From an uncultured Lachnospiraceae bacterium (lineage in GTDB: Bacteria; Bacillota; Clostridia; Lachnospirales; Lachnospiraceae), in contig CAMUMG010000012.1 of assembly GCA_947089905.1 (NCBI GenBank), forward strand, positions 1 through 64,000: a stretch of 64,000 bases of DNA. Reading direction: 5' to 3'. Shown here piece after piece: positions 47,710 through 57,416 of this stretch (positions within the stretch are counted from its first letter, which is position 1; each line of letters opens with the position of its first letter). A program made the translations under genes and the position numbers. A model generated the notes under the pieces. It was not told the origin of the DNA. It saw only the letters and a list, made by a program, of their open reading frames with translations, and did not search any database.

Positions 47710-48786
47710 ATGAAACGGATTGTATTGACAGGAGGGGGAACAGCAGGTCATGTAACCCCTAATATTGCTTTGGTTACAAAACTACAAGAGTCGGGATATG
47801 ATGTTCACTATATTGGTTCTTATACAGGAATTGAAAAAGAACTGATAGAGAAGATCGGGATTCCTTATTATGGAATTTCCTCTGGAAAATTGAGACGCTA
47901 TTTTGATATCAAAAATTTTACCGATCCGTTTAAGGTATTAAAAGGATATCAAGAGGCAAAAAAATTGATGAAGCGTCTGAATCCAAATGTTGTATTTTCT
48001 AAAGGGGGATTTGTTTCTGTTCCTGTGGTTCTTGCTGCGCACCACAGGCATATTCCTGTTTTAATTCATGAATCAGATATTACTCCGGGACTTGCTAATA
48101 AACTTTGCATTCCATCAGCAAAACGAGTATGTGCAAACTTTCCAGAAACAGAAAATTATCTGCCTGCTGGAAAGGCAGTTATTACTGGTACGCCGATTCG
48201 AAAGGAACTCTTTGCTGGAAACAAGATCAAAGGTCTAGAGTTTTGTGGATTTACAGCAAATAAACCAGTAATTATGATTGTTGGAGGAAGTACAGGGGCG
48301 GCAGCAGTCAATGAGGCAGTAAGAAATCTGCTTCCAACTCTTTTGAAAGAATTTCAGGTTGTACATTTATGTGGAAAAGGAAAGACTGACGGATCATATA
48401 GTCATTTGGAAGGATATGTTCAGTTTGAATATATTAGTTCTGAACTGCCAGATATTTTTGCAGCTGCAGATTTGGTTATTTCCAGAGCAGGAGCAAATGC
48501 TATCTGTGAGTTACTTGCCTTAAAAAAACCGAATATTTTAATTCCTCTATCTGCAGCTGCAAGCAGAGGAGATCAGATTTTAAATGCAGAATCCTTTGAA
48601 CGACAGGGATACAGTTATGTTATTAAAGAAGAAAATTTGACTAACGAAACACTTTTAGAGGGAATTAAACAGGTAACAACAAGTAAGGAAGCCTACATAG
48701 AGGCAATGAGCAATTCAAAACAAAATGATTCTATTGAACTAATTATTGGATTGCTAGAAGAAATACAAAAAACGGGAAATAAATAG
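47710..48786 (+). CDS. murG: Lipid II synthase MurG
   Basis: A 358-residue GT28 glycosyltransferase that adds GlcNAc to lipid I on the inner face of the membrane. It has the N-terminal G-loop LTGGGTAGHVTPN at 6-18, SKGGFVSVPV near 98, HESDITPGL near 118, GGSTGAAAVNE near 195 and SRAGANAICELLALKKPNILIP (UDP-GlcNAc site) near 258. It stands apart from the usual dcw cluster. Confidence 0.95.
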   Translation: MKRIVLTGGGTAGHVTPNIALVTKLQESGYDVHYIGSYTGIEKELIEKIGIPYYGISSGKLRRYFDIKNFTDPFKVLKGYQEAKKLMKRLNPNVVFSKGGFVSVPVVLAAHHRHIPVLIHESDITPGLANKLCIPSAKRVCANFPETENYLPAGKAVITGTPIRKELFAGNKIKGLEFCGFTANKPVIMIVGGSTGAAAVNEAVRNLLPTLLKEFQVVHLCGKGKTDGSYSHLEGYVQFEYISSELPDIFAAADLVISRAGANAICELLALKKPNILIPLSAAASRGDQILNAESFERQGYSYVIKEENLTNETLLEGIKQVTTSKEAYIEAMSNSKQNDSIELIIGLLEEIQKTGNK

Positions 48787-48796
48787 AAAAGATAAC

Positions 48797-48851
48797 ATAA
48801 GTCGGATTTGTGAATGAACTGGCAGAGCTTAGTTCATTCAGTCCGACTTAT
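48797..48851. terminator. Bidirectional terminator after murG
   Basis: ATAAGTCGGA and TCCGACTTAT enclose a second stem, TGAATGAACT with AGTTCATTCA; ATTTTA follows. Confidence 0.8.
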
Positions 48852-48871
48852 CATTTTAATAGAAAAAAGAT

Positions 48872-49288
48872 TTAGAGAATATGTTCTTTAATCTTTTTTG
48901 ACAATAATTCTGCCTCTCCATCTGTATATGTTTTAGTATTCCAAGGAATCACAAGTCCATCCTTTTCGTAACGTGGAATAATATGGATATGAAGATGGAA
49001 TACACTCTGTCCTGCGGATGTCCCGTTGTTTTGGAGAATATTTACACCATCACAGCCAAGGGCTTTTTTAAGACCAACAGCAATTTTTTTTGCAACAGGT
49101 AAGGCTTTAGAAAGAATAGAATCTTCTGTTTCAAATAAATTTGGAGTGTGTTGTTTTACAAGTAATATAGTATGTCCCTTTGCAGCAGGAGCGATATCTA
49201 AAATTGCCTGAAAAGTATCATCTTCGTAGATAGTATTAGAAGGGATTTCTCCCGCTGTTATTTTGCAAAAGATACAAGAATCTAACAT
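48872..49288 (-). CDS. HIT-family nucleotide hydrolase/transferase
   Basis: A 138-residue HIT protein of the Hint type. The CIFCKITAGEIPS start carries a Cys pair. The histidine triad HLHIHIIPRY is near 97-106, with the last His as nucleophile. It probably hydrolyses adenosine phosphoramidates. Length is normal for the family; monocistronic. Confidence 0.93.
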   Translation of the reverse strand: MLDSCIFCKITAGEIPSNTIYEDDTFQAILDIAPAAKGHTILLVKQHTPNLFETEDSILSKALPVAKKIAVGLKKALGCDGVNILQNNGTSAGQSVFHLHIHIIPRYEKDGLVIPWNTKTYTDGEAELLSKKIKEHIL

Positions 49289-49371
49289 GACTATCTCCCT
49301 TTCTCCACAGTTTCTTGTGGTTTTTTTCTATTAGTATAACATAATTTTATAAAATGAAAAGAGAAAATGAG

Positions 49372-49710
49372 TTATTTTTGATTGCGACGATATAAAAATT
49401 CCTGTATAAACAGTGTTTCTATTAAAGGTTGAAGCCAGACTTCTTCTGGTGGTGCTCCAATTTGTTTTATAATCTGATCGACATGATATTGAAAAATATG
49501 TTTATCTGGATATTCGTCATATAGAAAACTTCTTGGATAGTCAAAGCGGTCACTATATTTTGAAATTTCAGAGGACAAATAGACAGATGGGCGGGAGTAA
49601 AAGTTTTGAAAGTAAAGATAGTCCTTTGGAAATGTATTTTCTTGACTTTGAGAATACGCATTAGCTTTTACCACTTGATGTTTCAAAAAATAATATGGAT
49701 CTTTAGACAT
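49372..49710 (-). CDS. Hypothetical small protein
   Basis: A 112-residue protein rich in Tyr, Phe and Gln, with no membrane helix or known motif. AGGAGAATTTT precedes the ATG. The sequence is acidic-aromatic rather than repetitive. It looks like a conserved unknown, and I cannot name it. Confidence 0.6.
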   Translation of the reverse strand: MSKDPYYFLKHQVVKANAYSQSQENTFPKDYLYFQNFYSRPSVYLSSEISKYSDRFDYPRSFLYDEYPDKHIFQYHVDQIIKQIGAPPEEVWLQPLIETLFIQEFLYRRNQK

Positions 49711-49790
49711 AAAATTCTCCTAACCAATTTTTATTAAATTTATATGATAGAAAATTGAGAAAAATGTTATACTTTTCTTTGGAATATTCA

Positions 49791-49819
49791 TTGCAGTTTT
49801 TTTAAAAACAAGGTATGAT
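49791..49819 (+). promoter_or_regulatory. Promoter of the methyltransferase operon
   Basis: TTGCAG, 17 bases, TATGAT. The -10 overlaps an in-frame ATG at 49815, which argues against that ATG as the start. Confidence 0.6.
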
Positions 49820-49856
49820 AAAGAAATATAAAAGAAAGAGAAAAATAGAGGATATC

Positions 49857-51077
49857 ATGGAACAATCAATAAAAGAAATTTTAGATTTATATTTGAATGA
49901 AGAAATGAATCAAATGATTTTAAGTAAACCTAAACAGAAAGAATTTAAAGAAAACCAATTTGCAGAAAAGATCAAAATCCGTCCGATTCTCCTAAAAAAA
50001 GAAATCAAGTATCAAGTAGAGAGATATTATAAAAATCAGGTATTTCATAAAAATAATACCAAAGAAGAATTATTATTTGAATTAGAAGATTGGATAGGAA
50101 ATCGGTTTTTACAAGCAGAATTATTTTCTCCTTCTATAAAAGTAATTATTTTAATCAGTAAAAAGGGCAAAATAACTATAAATTGTAAAAAAAATAAAGA
50201 AGAGAATAAGATACAAGAAAAGCAACTTACACATAATCGAACAAAGACATATTTAATTCCAGAAGGAAGTAAAATTCCATTTTTAAAAGATCTTGGCATA
50301 ATTACAGAGCAGGGGAAAGTTGTAGCTGCAAAATATGATAAATATCGCCAGATCAACCGATTCTTAGAAATTATTGAGGATGTTCTTCCTGTATTTTCTA
50401 ATAAGAAAAAATTACGTATTATTGACTTTGGATGTGGAAAGTCTTATCTTACTTTTATAATGTATTATTATCTTACAGAACAAAAGGGTTTTGAAGTAGA
50501 GATTACAGGATTGGATTTAAAAGAGGAAGTCATTCAGATGTGTAATGAGTTAAAGATACGCTATGGATATAAGGGACTAAACTTTTTATGTGGAGATATT
50601 GCCTCTTATAAAGGAACAGATTTAATAGATATGGTGGTAACACTTCATGCTTGTGATACAGCAACTGATGCAGCATTAAAAAAGGCATTGGATTGGAAGG
50701 CTCATGTTATTTTGTCCGTTCCATGCTGTCAGCATGAACTAAATCAACAAATTCAAAACGATATGTTACATCCCATTTTAAAGTATGGTTTGATAAAGGA
50801 GAGAATGTCGGCTTTGATTACAGATGCTCTTAGAGCTAATTTATTGGAATTAGAGGGATATAAGGTGCAATTATTAGAATTTATTGATTTTGAACATACA
50901 CCAAAAAATATTTTAATTCGTGCTATAAAACAGTCCATTTTGCCAAATAAAAAGCTAAAACAGACACAGACAAAACAATTAGAGCAATGTTTACATGAAC
51001 TTAAAGTTTCTCCTGCTTTATATCGATTGATACAGCAACAGCATAGAAATGAGGGTAAGGATGAAGTTAATTTATAG
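49857..51077 (+). CDS. Class I SAM-dependent methyltransferase (Methyltransf_32-like)
   Basis: A 406-residue protein. A basic N-terminal region (about 1-160) is followed by a Rossmann methyltransferase domain with IIDFGCGKSY near 186, GLDLKEEV near 218 and the characteristic LSVPCCQHELNQQ near 286, as in METTL25/Methyltransf_32 proteins. The target is probably RNA but not established. The ATG at 49857 is chosen (AGAGGA site); its 3' end overlaps the next gene by 17 bases. Confidence 0.82.
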   Translation: MEQSIKEILDLYLNEEMNQMILSKPKQKEFKENQFAEKIKIRPILLKKEIKYQVERYYKNQVFHKNNTKEELLFELEDWIGNRFLQAELFSPSIKVIILISKKGKITINCKKNKEENKIQEKQLTHNRTKTYLIPEGSKIPFLKDLGIITEQGKVVAAKYDKYRQINRFLEIIEDVLPVFSNKKKLRIIDFGCGKSYLTFIMYYYLTEQKGFEVEITGLDLKEEVIQMCNELKIRYGYKGLNFLCGDIASYKGTDLIDMVVTLHACDTATDAALKKALDWKAHVILSVPCCQHELNQQIQNDMLHPILKYGLIKERMSALITDALRANLLELEGYKVQLLEFIDFEHTPKNILIRAIKQSILPNKKLKQTQTKQLEQCLHELKVSPALYRLIQQQHRNEGKDEVNL

Positions 51078-53601
51078 AGTCTTGATTTTATTAGGGGTAT
51101 TTTGCTTCTCACTTTTCCTTTTTGGAAGGAATATGACAGAGCGAGTATTTCAGGCAGAAAAAAAAGAAATGGATATGAACGAAGCAGCTCTTCCCTATAT
51201 TTCAATACGAGTTGACCAAGTACAATTAAATCTTTTACATGGGTATTGTTCTAATTTAGATGAAATGTTGTTACGAGAGAGTATTACTCCATTGACATCA
51301 GAACAAAATTTTGATGTAATAATTACAGAAAATGATAACATTGTAAAAAAGGTAATCTATGAAGTTTCGGATATTTCAACAGGACAGATGATAGAAAGTG
51401 GTTCTATTATTGCTTTAGAAAAAGAAGAAAAAACAAAAGTAGCAAAGATTCGTTTAAAAGAAACCTTAGAGCAAGAAATAGAATATGCTGCAAAAATTAC
51501 TTTAATTACAAATCAAAGTAAAAGAATCTATTTTTATACCAGAATAAAAGTAATTCCCAACTCTTATCTGGAAGAAAAACTCGACTTTGTAAAAGAATTT
51601 CATACAAAGACCTTTGATAAAGAAGCTTGTAGTGATTTAAGAAAATATTTAGAATCGAAAGGGAGTGCCGATCAGAGCACTTTTGCTAAAGTAAATATTC
51701 ATTCGAGCCTAGAGATGGTAAGTTGGGGAAGCTTAGAGCCTATTATTTTATTTGAAAATCTGCCTCAGATTACGGAGTATACAAAAGATACTGCAAGTGT
51801 TGTATTAAATTATCAAATTAAAGTAAAGACAGCAAGTGGAATAGAGGAATATGCAGTAATAGAAAAATATCGTTTCCGCTATACGACAAATCGGACATAT
51901 CTCTATAACTTTGAGCGTACTATGGAAGCAGTATTTGATCCTAATTTAGTCAGTCTTTCTAAAAGTGAATTTAAGATTGGAATTACGAATCAGACAGATT
52001 TAGAAATTATTCCAAACCAGAGTAATAATATTTTTGCCTTTGTCAGGGGAAGGGAATTATGGCTCTATATAGCAGCAGAAAAAGAAAGTCGAATGGTAAG
52101 GGTATTTTCTTTTCGACAGAAAGATACAGACTATATTCGAGATACCTTTGAACAGCATGGAGTAAAAATTCTAAATTTATATGATGATGGAACCATAGAT
52201 TTTATGGTATATGGTTATATGAATCGGGGAGAATATGAGGGAAGAGTGGGAATTGTTTTATATCGTTATGATAGTCTGTTTGATAGAATTGAGGAACAGA
52301 TTTATATTCCTGTCAATACAACCTATCAAATGTTGACTGAAGAAATCGGAAAACTAGCGTATCGCAATGATAAAGATATTTTTTATTTTTCTCTTTTTGA
52401 AACTTTGTATTCTTATAATTTAGTGTCAAAAATATTGACTGTGTTAGCACAACAAGCACCAGAAGAGACAGTTGTGTTCTCTGCAAAGAAGCAATATGCA
52501 GCATGGCAGGAAACAAAAGAAAAAGCAGAGAGTGTTTTAGTTTTAATGTTAGAAACAGGAGAATATCGAAGAATTAACGCTGGTGAGGGAGAATATATCA
52601 GACTTCTTGGCAGTATTGATGAACATATGATCTATGGATTAGTAAAAAAGGAAGATATATCCGTCGATCAGCTTGGGGAGACACTCTATCCAATGTATAG
52701 TATAAAGATTGCAGATGAAAATTGTGAAGTGTTAAAATCTTATGATGCAGATGGATATTTTACGAACTCTGTTATGGTAGAGGAAAATTTAGTAACACTA
52801 AAGCGACTCAAGAAAGATTCTACTACATTTTCTGGATATCAAGAAGGAGAAAAGGATTATATTATGAACCAACCTGTAGCACAATCGGAATATATTTTAA
52901 GTAAACGTATTACAGATCAGATGCGTACAGAGTATTATATTAGTCTTCCTTCTTATTATAAAATAGAGCAGATACCGATTATAAAGAATACAAAAAATAC
53001 AGTAATCTTAGAAGATACCACTGTACGTGTAATGAAATCAGAAGAATTTGAAAATCGCTATTATGCCTATGCGTTTGGAAGTTTGGTAATGTCTTCAAAA
53101 GATGCAGGAGAAGCAGTACAGGCGGCGAATGTAGCAGTAGGGACTGTGATGGACAGCAGTGGAAGAATTTTGTGGCAGAGAGGGACAAAGCCTTCTAAAG
53201 CAGAGATTTTAGGAATTCAAAAGATGAATATTGGCAATGGACTAGATAGCTTACAGGTCTGTCTAAAAATGATTTTTGAATTTAAGAGTATTGATGCAAA
53301 AGTTCAAAATTATAATCGAAGAGAGAGTAGTATTGTAGACTGGATGAAAGCAAACATGAAGTCTGAGCCATTAGTATTAAAGGGAGTAACTTTAGATGAA
53401 GTTCTTTTTTTTGTTGGAATGGGACGTCCAGTTTTAGCTATGAAAGGACAAAACAGTGCTGTATTAATTACCGCTTATGATAGTTTAGGGGTAACAATTC
53501 TTGATCCAGCAGCGGACAGAATTAAAAAACTTTCTCTTAGAGAAGCAGAAGAATTGTTTGAGGAGGCTGGAAATTTATACATTAGTTATTATGATTATTA
53601 A
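51061..53601 (+). CDS. Large exported protein with a degenerate C39-like C-terminal domain
   Basis: An 846-residue protein. A signal or anchor helix spans about 4-22. A long beta-rich region (about 50-690) has several WD-like or lectin-like stretches but no named motif. The last 130 residues resemble a papain-like C39 fold: LDSLQVCLKMI near the expected Cys helix, and GRPVLAMKGQNSAVLITAYD where active peptidases have His before AV. The catalytic His is absent, so it may bind rather than cut. The ATG at 51061 follows GAGGG and overlaps the methyltransferase gene. Confidence 0.7.
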   Translation: MKLIYRVLILLGVFCFSLFLFGRNMTERVFQAEKKEMDMNEAALPYISIRVDQVQLNLLHGYCSNLDEMLLRESITPLTSEQNFDVIITENDNIVKKVIYEVSDISTGQMIESGSIIALEKEEKTKVAKIRLKETLEQEIEYAAKITLITNQSKRIYFYTRIKVIPNSYLEEKLDFVKEFHTKTFDKEACSDLRKYLESKGSADQSTFAKVNIHSSLEMVSWGSLEPIILFENLPQITEYTKDTASVVLNYQIKVKTASGIEEYAVIEKYRFRYTTNRTYLYNFERTMEAVFDPNLVSLSKSEFKIGITNQTDLEIIPNQSNNIFAFVRGRELWLYIAAEKESRMVRVFSFRQKDTDYIRDTFEQHGVKILNLYDDGTIDFMVYGYMNRGEYEGRVGIVLYRYDSLFDRIEEQIYIPVNTTYQMLTEEIGKLAYRNDKDIFYFSLFETLYSYNLVSKILTVLAQQAPEETVVFSAKKQYAAWQETKEKAESVLVLMLETGEYRRINAGEGEYIRLLGSIDEHMIYGLVKKEDISVDQLGETLYPMYSIKIADENCEVLKSYDADGYFTNSVMVEENLVTLKRLKKDSTTFSGYQEGEKDYIMNQPVAQSEYILSKRITDQMRTEYYISLPSYYKIEQIPIIKNTKNTVILEDTTVRVMKSEEFENRYYAYAFGSLVMSSKDAGEAVQAANVAVGTVMDSSGRILWQRGTKPSKAEILGIQKMNIGNGLDSLQVCLKMIFEFKSIDAKVQNYNRRESSIVDWMKANMKSEPLVLKGVTLDEVLFFVGMGRPVLAMKGQNSAVLITAYDSLGVTILDPAADRIKKLSLREAEELFEEAGNLYISYYDY

Positions 53602-53637
53602 TTTACAACAAGAAATCCGTAATAAATGGAGGATATC

Positions 53638-54657
53638 ATGAAACTTATAACAGTTGTAATACCTTGCTTTAATTCTGCTGAGTATATGTCACATGCAGTA
53701 GAAACATTACTGACTGGGGGTGATGATATAGAGATTCTTATTGTAGACGATGGTTCTATAGATGATACCAATTTAATCGCTACCCGTTATGAACAAAACT
53801 ATCCAGGAATTGTCCGTGCGATTCATCAGGAAAATAGTGGACATGGAGGTGCTGTTAATACAGGATTAAGTAATGCAAATGGAATTTATTTTAAGGTAGT
53901 AGATAGTGATGATTGGGTTAATGAAAAAGCTTTGACTCAAGTTTTAGATAGATTGAGACAATTATTAGCTGATGGAAAAAGTCCAGATCTATTTTTGACT
54001 AATTATGTCTATGAAAAAATGAATGAAGAAAAGAAAAAAGTTATTAACTATAAAACAGCACTTCCACAAGAACAAATTTTTGGATGGAATGAGGTTATGC
54101 ACTTTAAACAGGGACATTATATTTTGATGCACTCTTGTATTTATCGTACAAAACTTTTAAGAGATTGTGAACTAGAACTACCAAAAAATACGTTTTATGT
54201 TGATAATATTTTTGTATATCAACCTCTTCCAGCAGTTAGAACAATGTATTATATGAATGTAAATCTTTACCGTTATTTTATTGGGCGTGATGATCAGTCT
54301 GTTACAGAAGAAAATATGATAAAGAGAATCGATCAACAACTTTTTGTCAATCGATATATGATTGACTGTTGTGATGTTATGGGATTAAAGCAAAAGAAAT
54401 TGAGAAATTATATGATTAAGTATTTAGAAATTATGATGACAGTATCTTCTGTTTATTTAATCAAAGAGGGTTCAGAAGAAAGTATCCAAAAAAAAGAAGA
54501 ACTTTGGAATTATTTAAAAACGAAAGATCGTAGACTCTATCGAAAGATTAATACAAAGCCTCTTGGATGGACTGTAAATTCATTACGAACGAAACTGGGA
54601 CATGGAATTGTAAAAATGGGTTATGTGATTTCTAAGAAAATTTTTAAATTTGGATAA
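53638..54657 (+). CDS. Family 2 glycosyltransferase
   Basis: A 339-residue GT2 enzyme. The GT-A domain starts TVVIPCFNSAEY and has ILIVDDGSIDDT near 36-47, HQENSGHGGAVNTGL near 64-78 and the metal motif VVDSDDW near 90. A C-terminal extension (about 200-339) lacks membrane helices. The acceptor, cell-wall polymer or glycolipid, is unknown. The ATG at 53638 follows GGAGGATATC; an ATG at 53626 overlaps that site. Confidence 0.88.
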   Translation: MKLITVVIPCFNSAEYMSHAVETLLTGGDDIEILIVDDGSIDDTNLIATRYEQNYPGIVRAIHQENSGHGGAVNTGLSNANGIYFKVVDSDDWVNEKALTQVLDRLRQLLADGKSPDLFLTNYVYEKMNEEKKKVINYKTALPQEQIFGWNEVMHFKQGHYILMHSCIYRTKLLRDCELELPKNTFYVDNIFVYQPLPAVRTMYYMNVNLYRYFIGRDDQSVTEENMIKRIDQQLFVNRYMIDCCDVMGLKQKKLRNYMIKYLEIMMTVSSVYLIKEGSEESIQKKEELWNYLKTKDRRLYRKINTKPLGWTVNSLRTKLGHGIVKMGYVISKKIFKFG

Positions 54658-54661
54658 AAAA

Positions 54662-54681
54662 AGACCGCCATTACTGGCGGT
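54662..54681 (-). terminator. Terminator overlapping the PAP2 gene end
   Basis: GACCGCCA pairs with TGGCGGTC around TTAC; on - it is followed by seven Ts. The last codons of the PAP2 gene lie inside it. Confidence 0.8.
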
Positions 54682-55354
54682 CGATAGCTTTTGGTAATAT
54701 AGATCTTGATTTCATCTTTGCAGTCAAAGCAGAATAGTCTGGAACATAGACAACTACATACATAAAAATAGACAATGCAAAGGCACATAAAACATCGAAT
54801 GCGGAATGTTGCTTTAAAAACATAGTGGACAGACAAATAGAAATACTTAATAGTACACTCCCTGCCTTTAAAAAGGTTCTTTTGCTCAATCGGCTACAAT
54901 GAAATATGGCAATACAACAGGCAATAGAGTTAAAGGCATGAATACTTGGACATACATTCGTATTTGTATCTGTACGATAGAGGTTTGCGATAATACGGAT
55001 TGCAATATTATCTCTTCCCAGTGTTTCTAAATCGGGACGAAGTATCTGTCCATTTGGCCAAATAGTATAAATAATAAGACAAATGGTCATTCCAATAAAT
55101 AAAAATGCAGTACAACGATAATATTCTTTCTTATCCACAAAAAATAAATAGGCGACTACAGCTACTACATAGACAAACCAAATATAGTAAGGTATTACAA
55201 ACCATTCGTTAAATGGAATGATATCATCTAAACCAATATGAACAGCATGGTATTCCTGTGTGACTGTTCGTTCTAAGTACGAAAACCACATCATATAAAT
55301 TGGAAAATATAAAAGAATCCATGCGTGTCTATACTTATAAAGTAATGCTTTCAA
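54671..55354 (-). CDS. PAP2-superfamily phosphatase
   Basis: A 227-residue membrane phosphatase with about six hydrophobic segments. PAP2 motifs are CPSIHAFNS near 136 (His general acid) and KQHSAFDVL near 181 (nucleophile His). It resembles the inositolphosphotransferase-like PAP2_3 branch. Substrates in this class are phosphatidic acid, undecaprenyl-PP or related lipids. The start is TTG at 55354 with AAAGGGGAG upstream; a longer in-frame reading lacks support. Confidence 0.83.
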   Translation of the reverse strand: MKALLYKYRHAWILLYFPIYMMWFSYLERTVTQEYHAVHIGLDDIIPFNEWFVIPYYIWFVYVVAVVAYLFFVDKKEYYRCTAFLFIGMTICLIIYTIWPNGQILRPDLETLGRDNIAIRIIANLYRTDTNTNVCPSIHAFNSIACCIAIFHCSRLSKRTFLKAGSVLLSISICLSTMFLKQHSAFDVLCAFALSIFMYVVVYVPDYSALTAKMKSRSILPKAIDRQ

Positions 55355-55513
55355 ATGTTGCTCCCCTTTCTGTTTATGTTTCCGCTGAATTATATCATAA
55401 ACAAGATAGAAGGGCAAGAAAGAAACGATAGATTTAAGGGAAAGTTAAGAAAAAATTTAAATTATACAACAAAAGTAAAGAAGTAATGAAAAGATAGAAA
55501 GGGCAGGTCTATA

Positions 55514-55981
55514 ATGCGATTAGTTATTCAAAGAGTAAAGAAAGCAAGCGTTAGAATAGAAGAAAAAGTTACAGGTGAGATTGGAGAGGGACTGTTAATT
55601 TTTTTAGGAATAGGAGAAACTGACACGAAAGAAATAGCAGAATTTTATGTACAAAAATTACTTAAATTACGTATTTTTGCAGATGAAGAGGGAAAGACAA
55701 ATTGTTCTATTTTACAAGTTGGAGGGGAACTATTAGTAGTATCTCAGTTTACTTTGTATGCAGACTGTCGAAAGGGAAATAGACCAAGTTTTACGAAAGC
55801 AAAAGATCCAAAAGAGGCAGAAGAGATCTATCAATATTTTATTTCTCTATGTAAAAAAGAAGTAAAGCAAGTTGCAACCGGAGAGTTTGGTGCAGATATG
55901 CAGGTCAGCCTGATAAATGATGGACCTTTTACTGTTCTTTTAGGAGAGGAACTCATAGAAAAAAAGCCGAATGGAGTTTAA
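55514..55981 (+). CDS. dtd: D-aminoacyl-tRNA deacylase
   Basis: A 155-residue Dtd that hydrolyses D-aminoacyl-tRNAs and glycyl-tRNA-Ala. It starts [13 protein letters not shown], has [15 protein letters not shown] near 77-91 and ends the domain with NDGPFTVLL (Gly-cisPro-type loop). GAAAGGGCAGG precedes the ATG. Its stop codon lies in the loop of the following terminator. Confidence 0.95.
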   Translation: MRLVIQRVKKASVRIEEKVTGEIGEGLLIFLGIGETDTKEIAEFYVQKLLKLRIFADEEGKTNCSILQVGGELLVVSQFTLYADCRKGNRPSFTKAKDPKEAEEIYQYFISLCKKEVKQVATGEFGADMQVSLINDGPFTVLLGEELIEKKPNGV

Positions 55982-55997
55982 TCCATTCAGCTTTTTA
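55961..55997 (+). terminator. Terminator over the dtd stop codon
   Basis: AAAAGCCGAATGG pairs with CCATTCAGCTTTTT (one mismatch), with the TAA in the loop. Confidence 0.8.
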
Positions 55998-56036
55998 TGT
56001 ACTTAAAGACATCCTCTTAAAATAATAGATAATAGG

Positions 56037-56366
56037 TTAGGTGGTTGGATTTGCTAATTTACTTAATTCGTCTTCATCGGTTTTTTCTAACAGATCACTT
56101 ATGATTTCTGTTAGATGAACAGGAAATACTTGTTGATTCACACAAATCCGAATCATTTCATTAACCTTATCTAATTCAGGAGAAATATGGCTGACATGTG
56201 CAGAAGAAATTAGTTCGTCTTTTAAATTATACAAACAACATTCAATACCATATTCCCATAATTCATATTCTGTGAAATGAGGATTCATAGAATATGTAAT
56301 ATTATAGATAAGTACATAGTTTCCTGTTTTAACCATCCAATATGGTTCGTTATTTCCATGATTCAT
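56037..56366 (-). CDS. DUF6514-like small protein
   Basis: A 109-residue acidic protein with no signal or membrane helix. It resembles short clostridial proteins grouped as DUF6514, of unknown function. The ATG at 56366 has GGAGG eight bases upstream, so a start five codons further up is rejected. It stands alone on -. Confidence 0.6.
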   Translation of the reverse strand: MNHGNNEPYWMVKTGNYVLIYNITYSMNPHFTEYELWEYGIECCLYNLKDELISSAHVSHISPELDKVNEMIRICVNQQVFPVHLTEIISDLLEKTDEDELSKLANPTT

Positions 56367-56381
56367 AATGAAGACCTCCAT

Positions 56382-56582
56382 TTTTAGATTTTTATTTGTT
56401 TTAACATGCTTTATTATAACAGATAGATAATGGAAAAACTAGACCAACTATAGTTTATTTTTCCAACAAAATAGTATAAAAAATACTAAAAAGGAATATT
56501 AAATTACTAAATATGATTTTATATACTATTATTTTATAAAATATGTAATAATATAACATTTATCACAGGGTTAAAAAAGGGA
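56382..56582. other. AT-rich intergenic region
   Basis: About 200 very AT-rich bases with no open frame of note. It contains short A/T palindromes (TTTATAAAATA-type) but no clear terminator or riboswitch. Confidence 0.4.
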
Positions 56583-56611
56583 TTGCAATTTAGAGAATAC
56601 TATGCTATAAT
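56583..56611 (+). promoter_or_regulatory. Promoter of tRNA-Leu(CAG)
   Basis: TTGCAA, 17 bases, TATAAT. Confidence 0.8.
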
Positions 56612-56660
56612 AAACCCTGCTTGGTTGGCAAGATGAGTATCGTGCTTCCAGCAGAAACAT

Positions 56661-56744
56661 GCAGTTGTGGCGGAATTGGCATACGCGCATGATTCAGGTT
56701 CATGTCCTCGCAAGGGGGTGTGGGTTCAAGTCCCATCAACTGCA
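56661..56744 (+). tRNA. tRNA-Leu(CAG)
   Basis: The acceptor GCAGTTG pairs with CAACTGC, discriminator A. Stem CATGA/TCATG with loop TTCAGGT gives CAG. A long variable arm is present; CCA is not encoded. Confidence 0.95.
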
Positions 56745-56752
56745 CGATTTTT

Positions 56753-56785
56753 GGTTCGAGTCGATATTATCTCGAACCTTTTTTT
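56753..56785 (+). terminator. Terminator of tRNA-Leu(CAG)
   Basis: GGTTCGAG pairs with CTCGAACC, followed by seven Ts. Confidence 0.92.
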
Positions 56786-56797
56786 CGTTGTGCCTTG

Positions 56798-56826
56798 TTG
56801 AAATTCTAAAAGAATCATAGTATAAT
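56798..56826 (+). promoter_or_regulatory. Promoter of mgsA
   Basis: TTGAAA, 17 bases, TATAAT. Confidence 0.8.
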
Positions 56827-56902
56827 AAGAAAAGGTACTTATGATCTAGCTTAGGAGGAAAAAAAGCAGAAAAACAAAGCAGTTGCAACATGGAGGTTAA
56901 AA

Positions 56903-57382
56903 ATGGAGCTACAAGACGATTTTATTCCAATGACGATAGGAAGACAAAAGAATATCGCCCTCATTGCCCATGACAGTAAAAAGGCAGAGATTATTGATTG
57001 GTGTGAACAGCATAAAGAAATTTTAAAAAAACATTTCTTATGTGGAACTGGAACAACAGCACGTATGATTACAGAAAAAACAAATCTTCCAGTACGGGCA
57101 TATAATAGTGGTCCACTTGGCGGAGATCAGCAAATTGGTGCAAAGATTGTAGAAGGCAGAATCGATTTTGTTGTATTTTTTTCTGATCCATTAACAGCAC
57201 AACCACACGATCCAGATGTAAAAGCATTACTTAGAATTGCTCAAGTATATGATATTCCAATTGCAAATAATAAGGCAACAGCAGACTTTTTAATTACCTC
57301 TAAGTTTATGGAAGAAGAATATGATCACAAAGTAATTAATTTTTCAAAGAGTATTGCAATGCGAGCTCGGACTTTAGAATAA
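56903..57382 (+). CDS. mgsA: Methylglyoxal synthase
   Basis: A 159-residue MGS-fold enzyme that converts dihydroxyacetone phosphate to methylglyoxal and phosphate. It has ALIAHDSKK near 19-27, CGTGTTARMI near 47-56, SGPLGGDQQIGA near 70-81 and FFSDPLTAQPHDPD near 93-106 with the catalytic Asp. About ten extra N-terminal residues precede the core. GGAGG lies before the ATG. Confidence 0.95.
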   Translation: MELQDDFIPMTIGRQKNIALIAHDSKKAEIIDWCEQHKEILKKHFLCGTGTTARMITEKTNLPVRAYNSGPLGGDQQIGAKIVEGRIDFVVFFSDPLTAQPHDPDVKALLRIAQVYDIPIANNKATADFLITSKFMEEEYDHKVINFSKSIAMRARTLE

Positions 57383-57416
57383 GGGGGCAGAGGTACTGTC
57401 CGGAAAGGGAGATTAT

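Noticed and set aside
49815-49856. Earlier ATG for the methyltransferase
   Set aside because: It lies inside a TTGCAG-N17-TATGAT promoter and encodes a poly-Lys/Arg leader; the ATG at 49857 has AGAGGA.
53626-53637. Start of the GT2 gene four codons upstream
   Set aside because: That ATG overlaps the GGAGG that serves the ATG at 53638.
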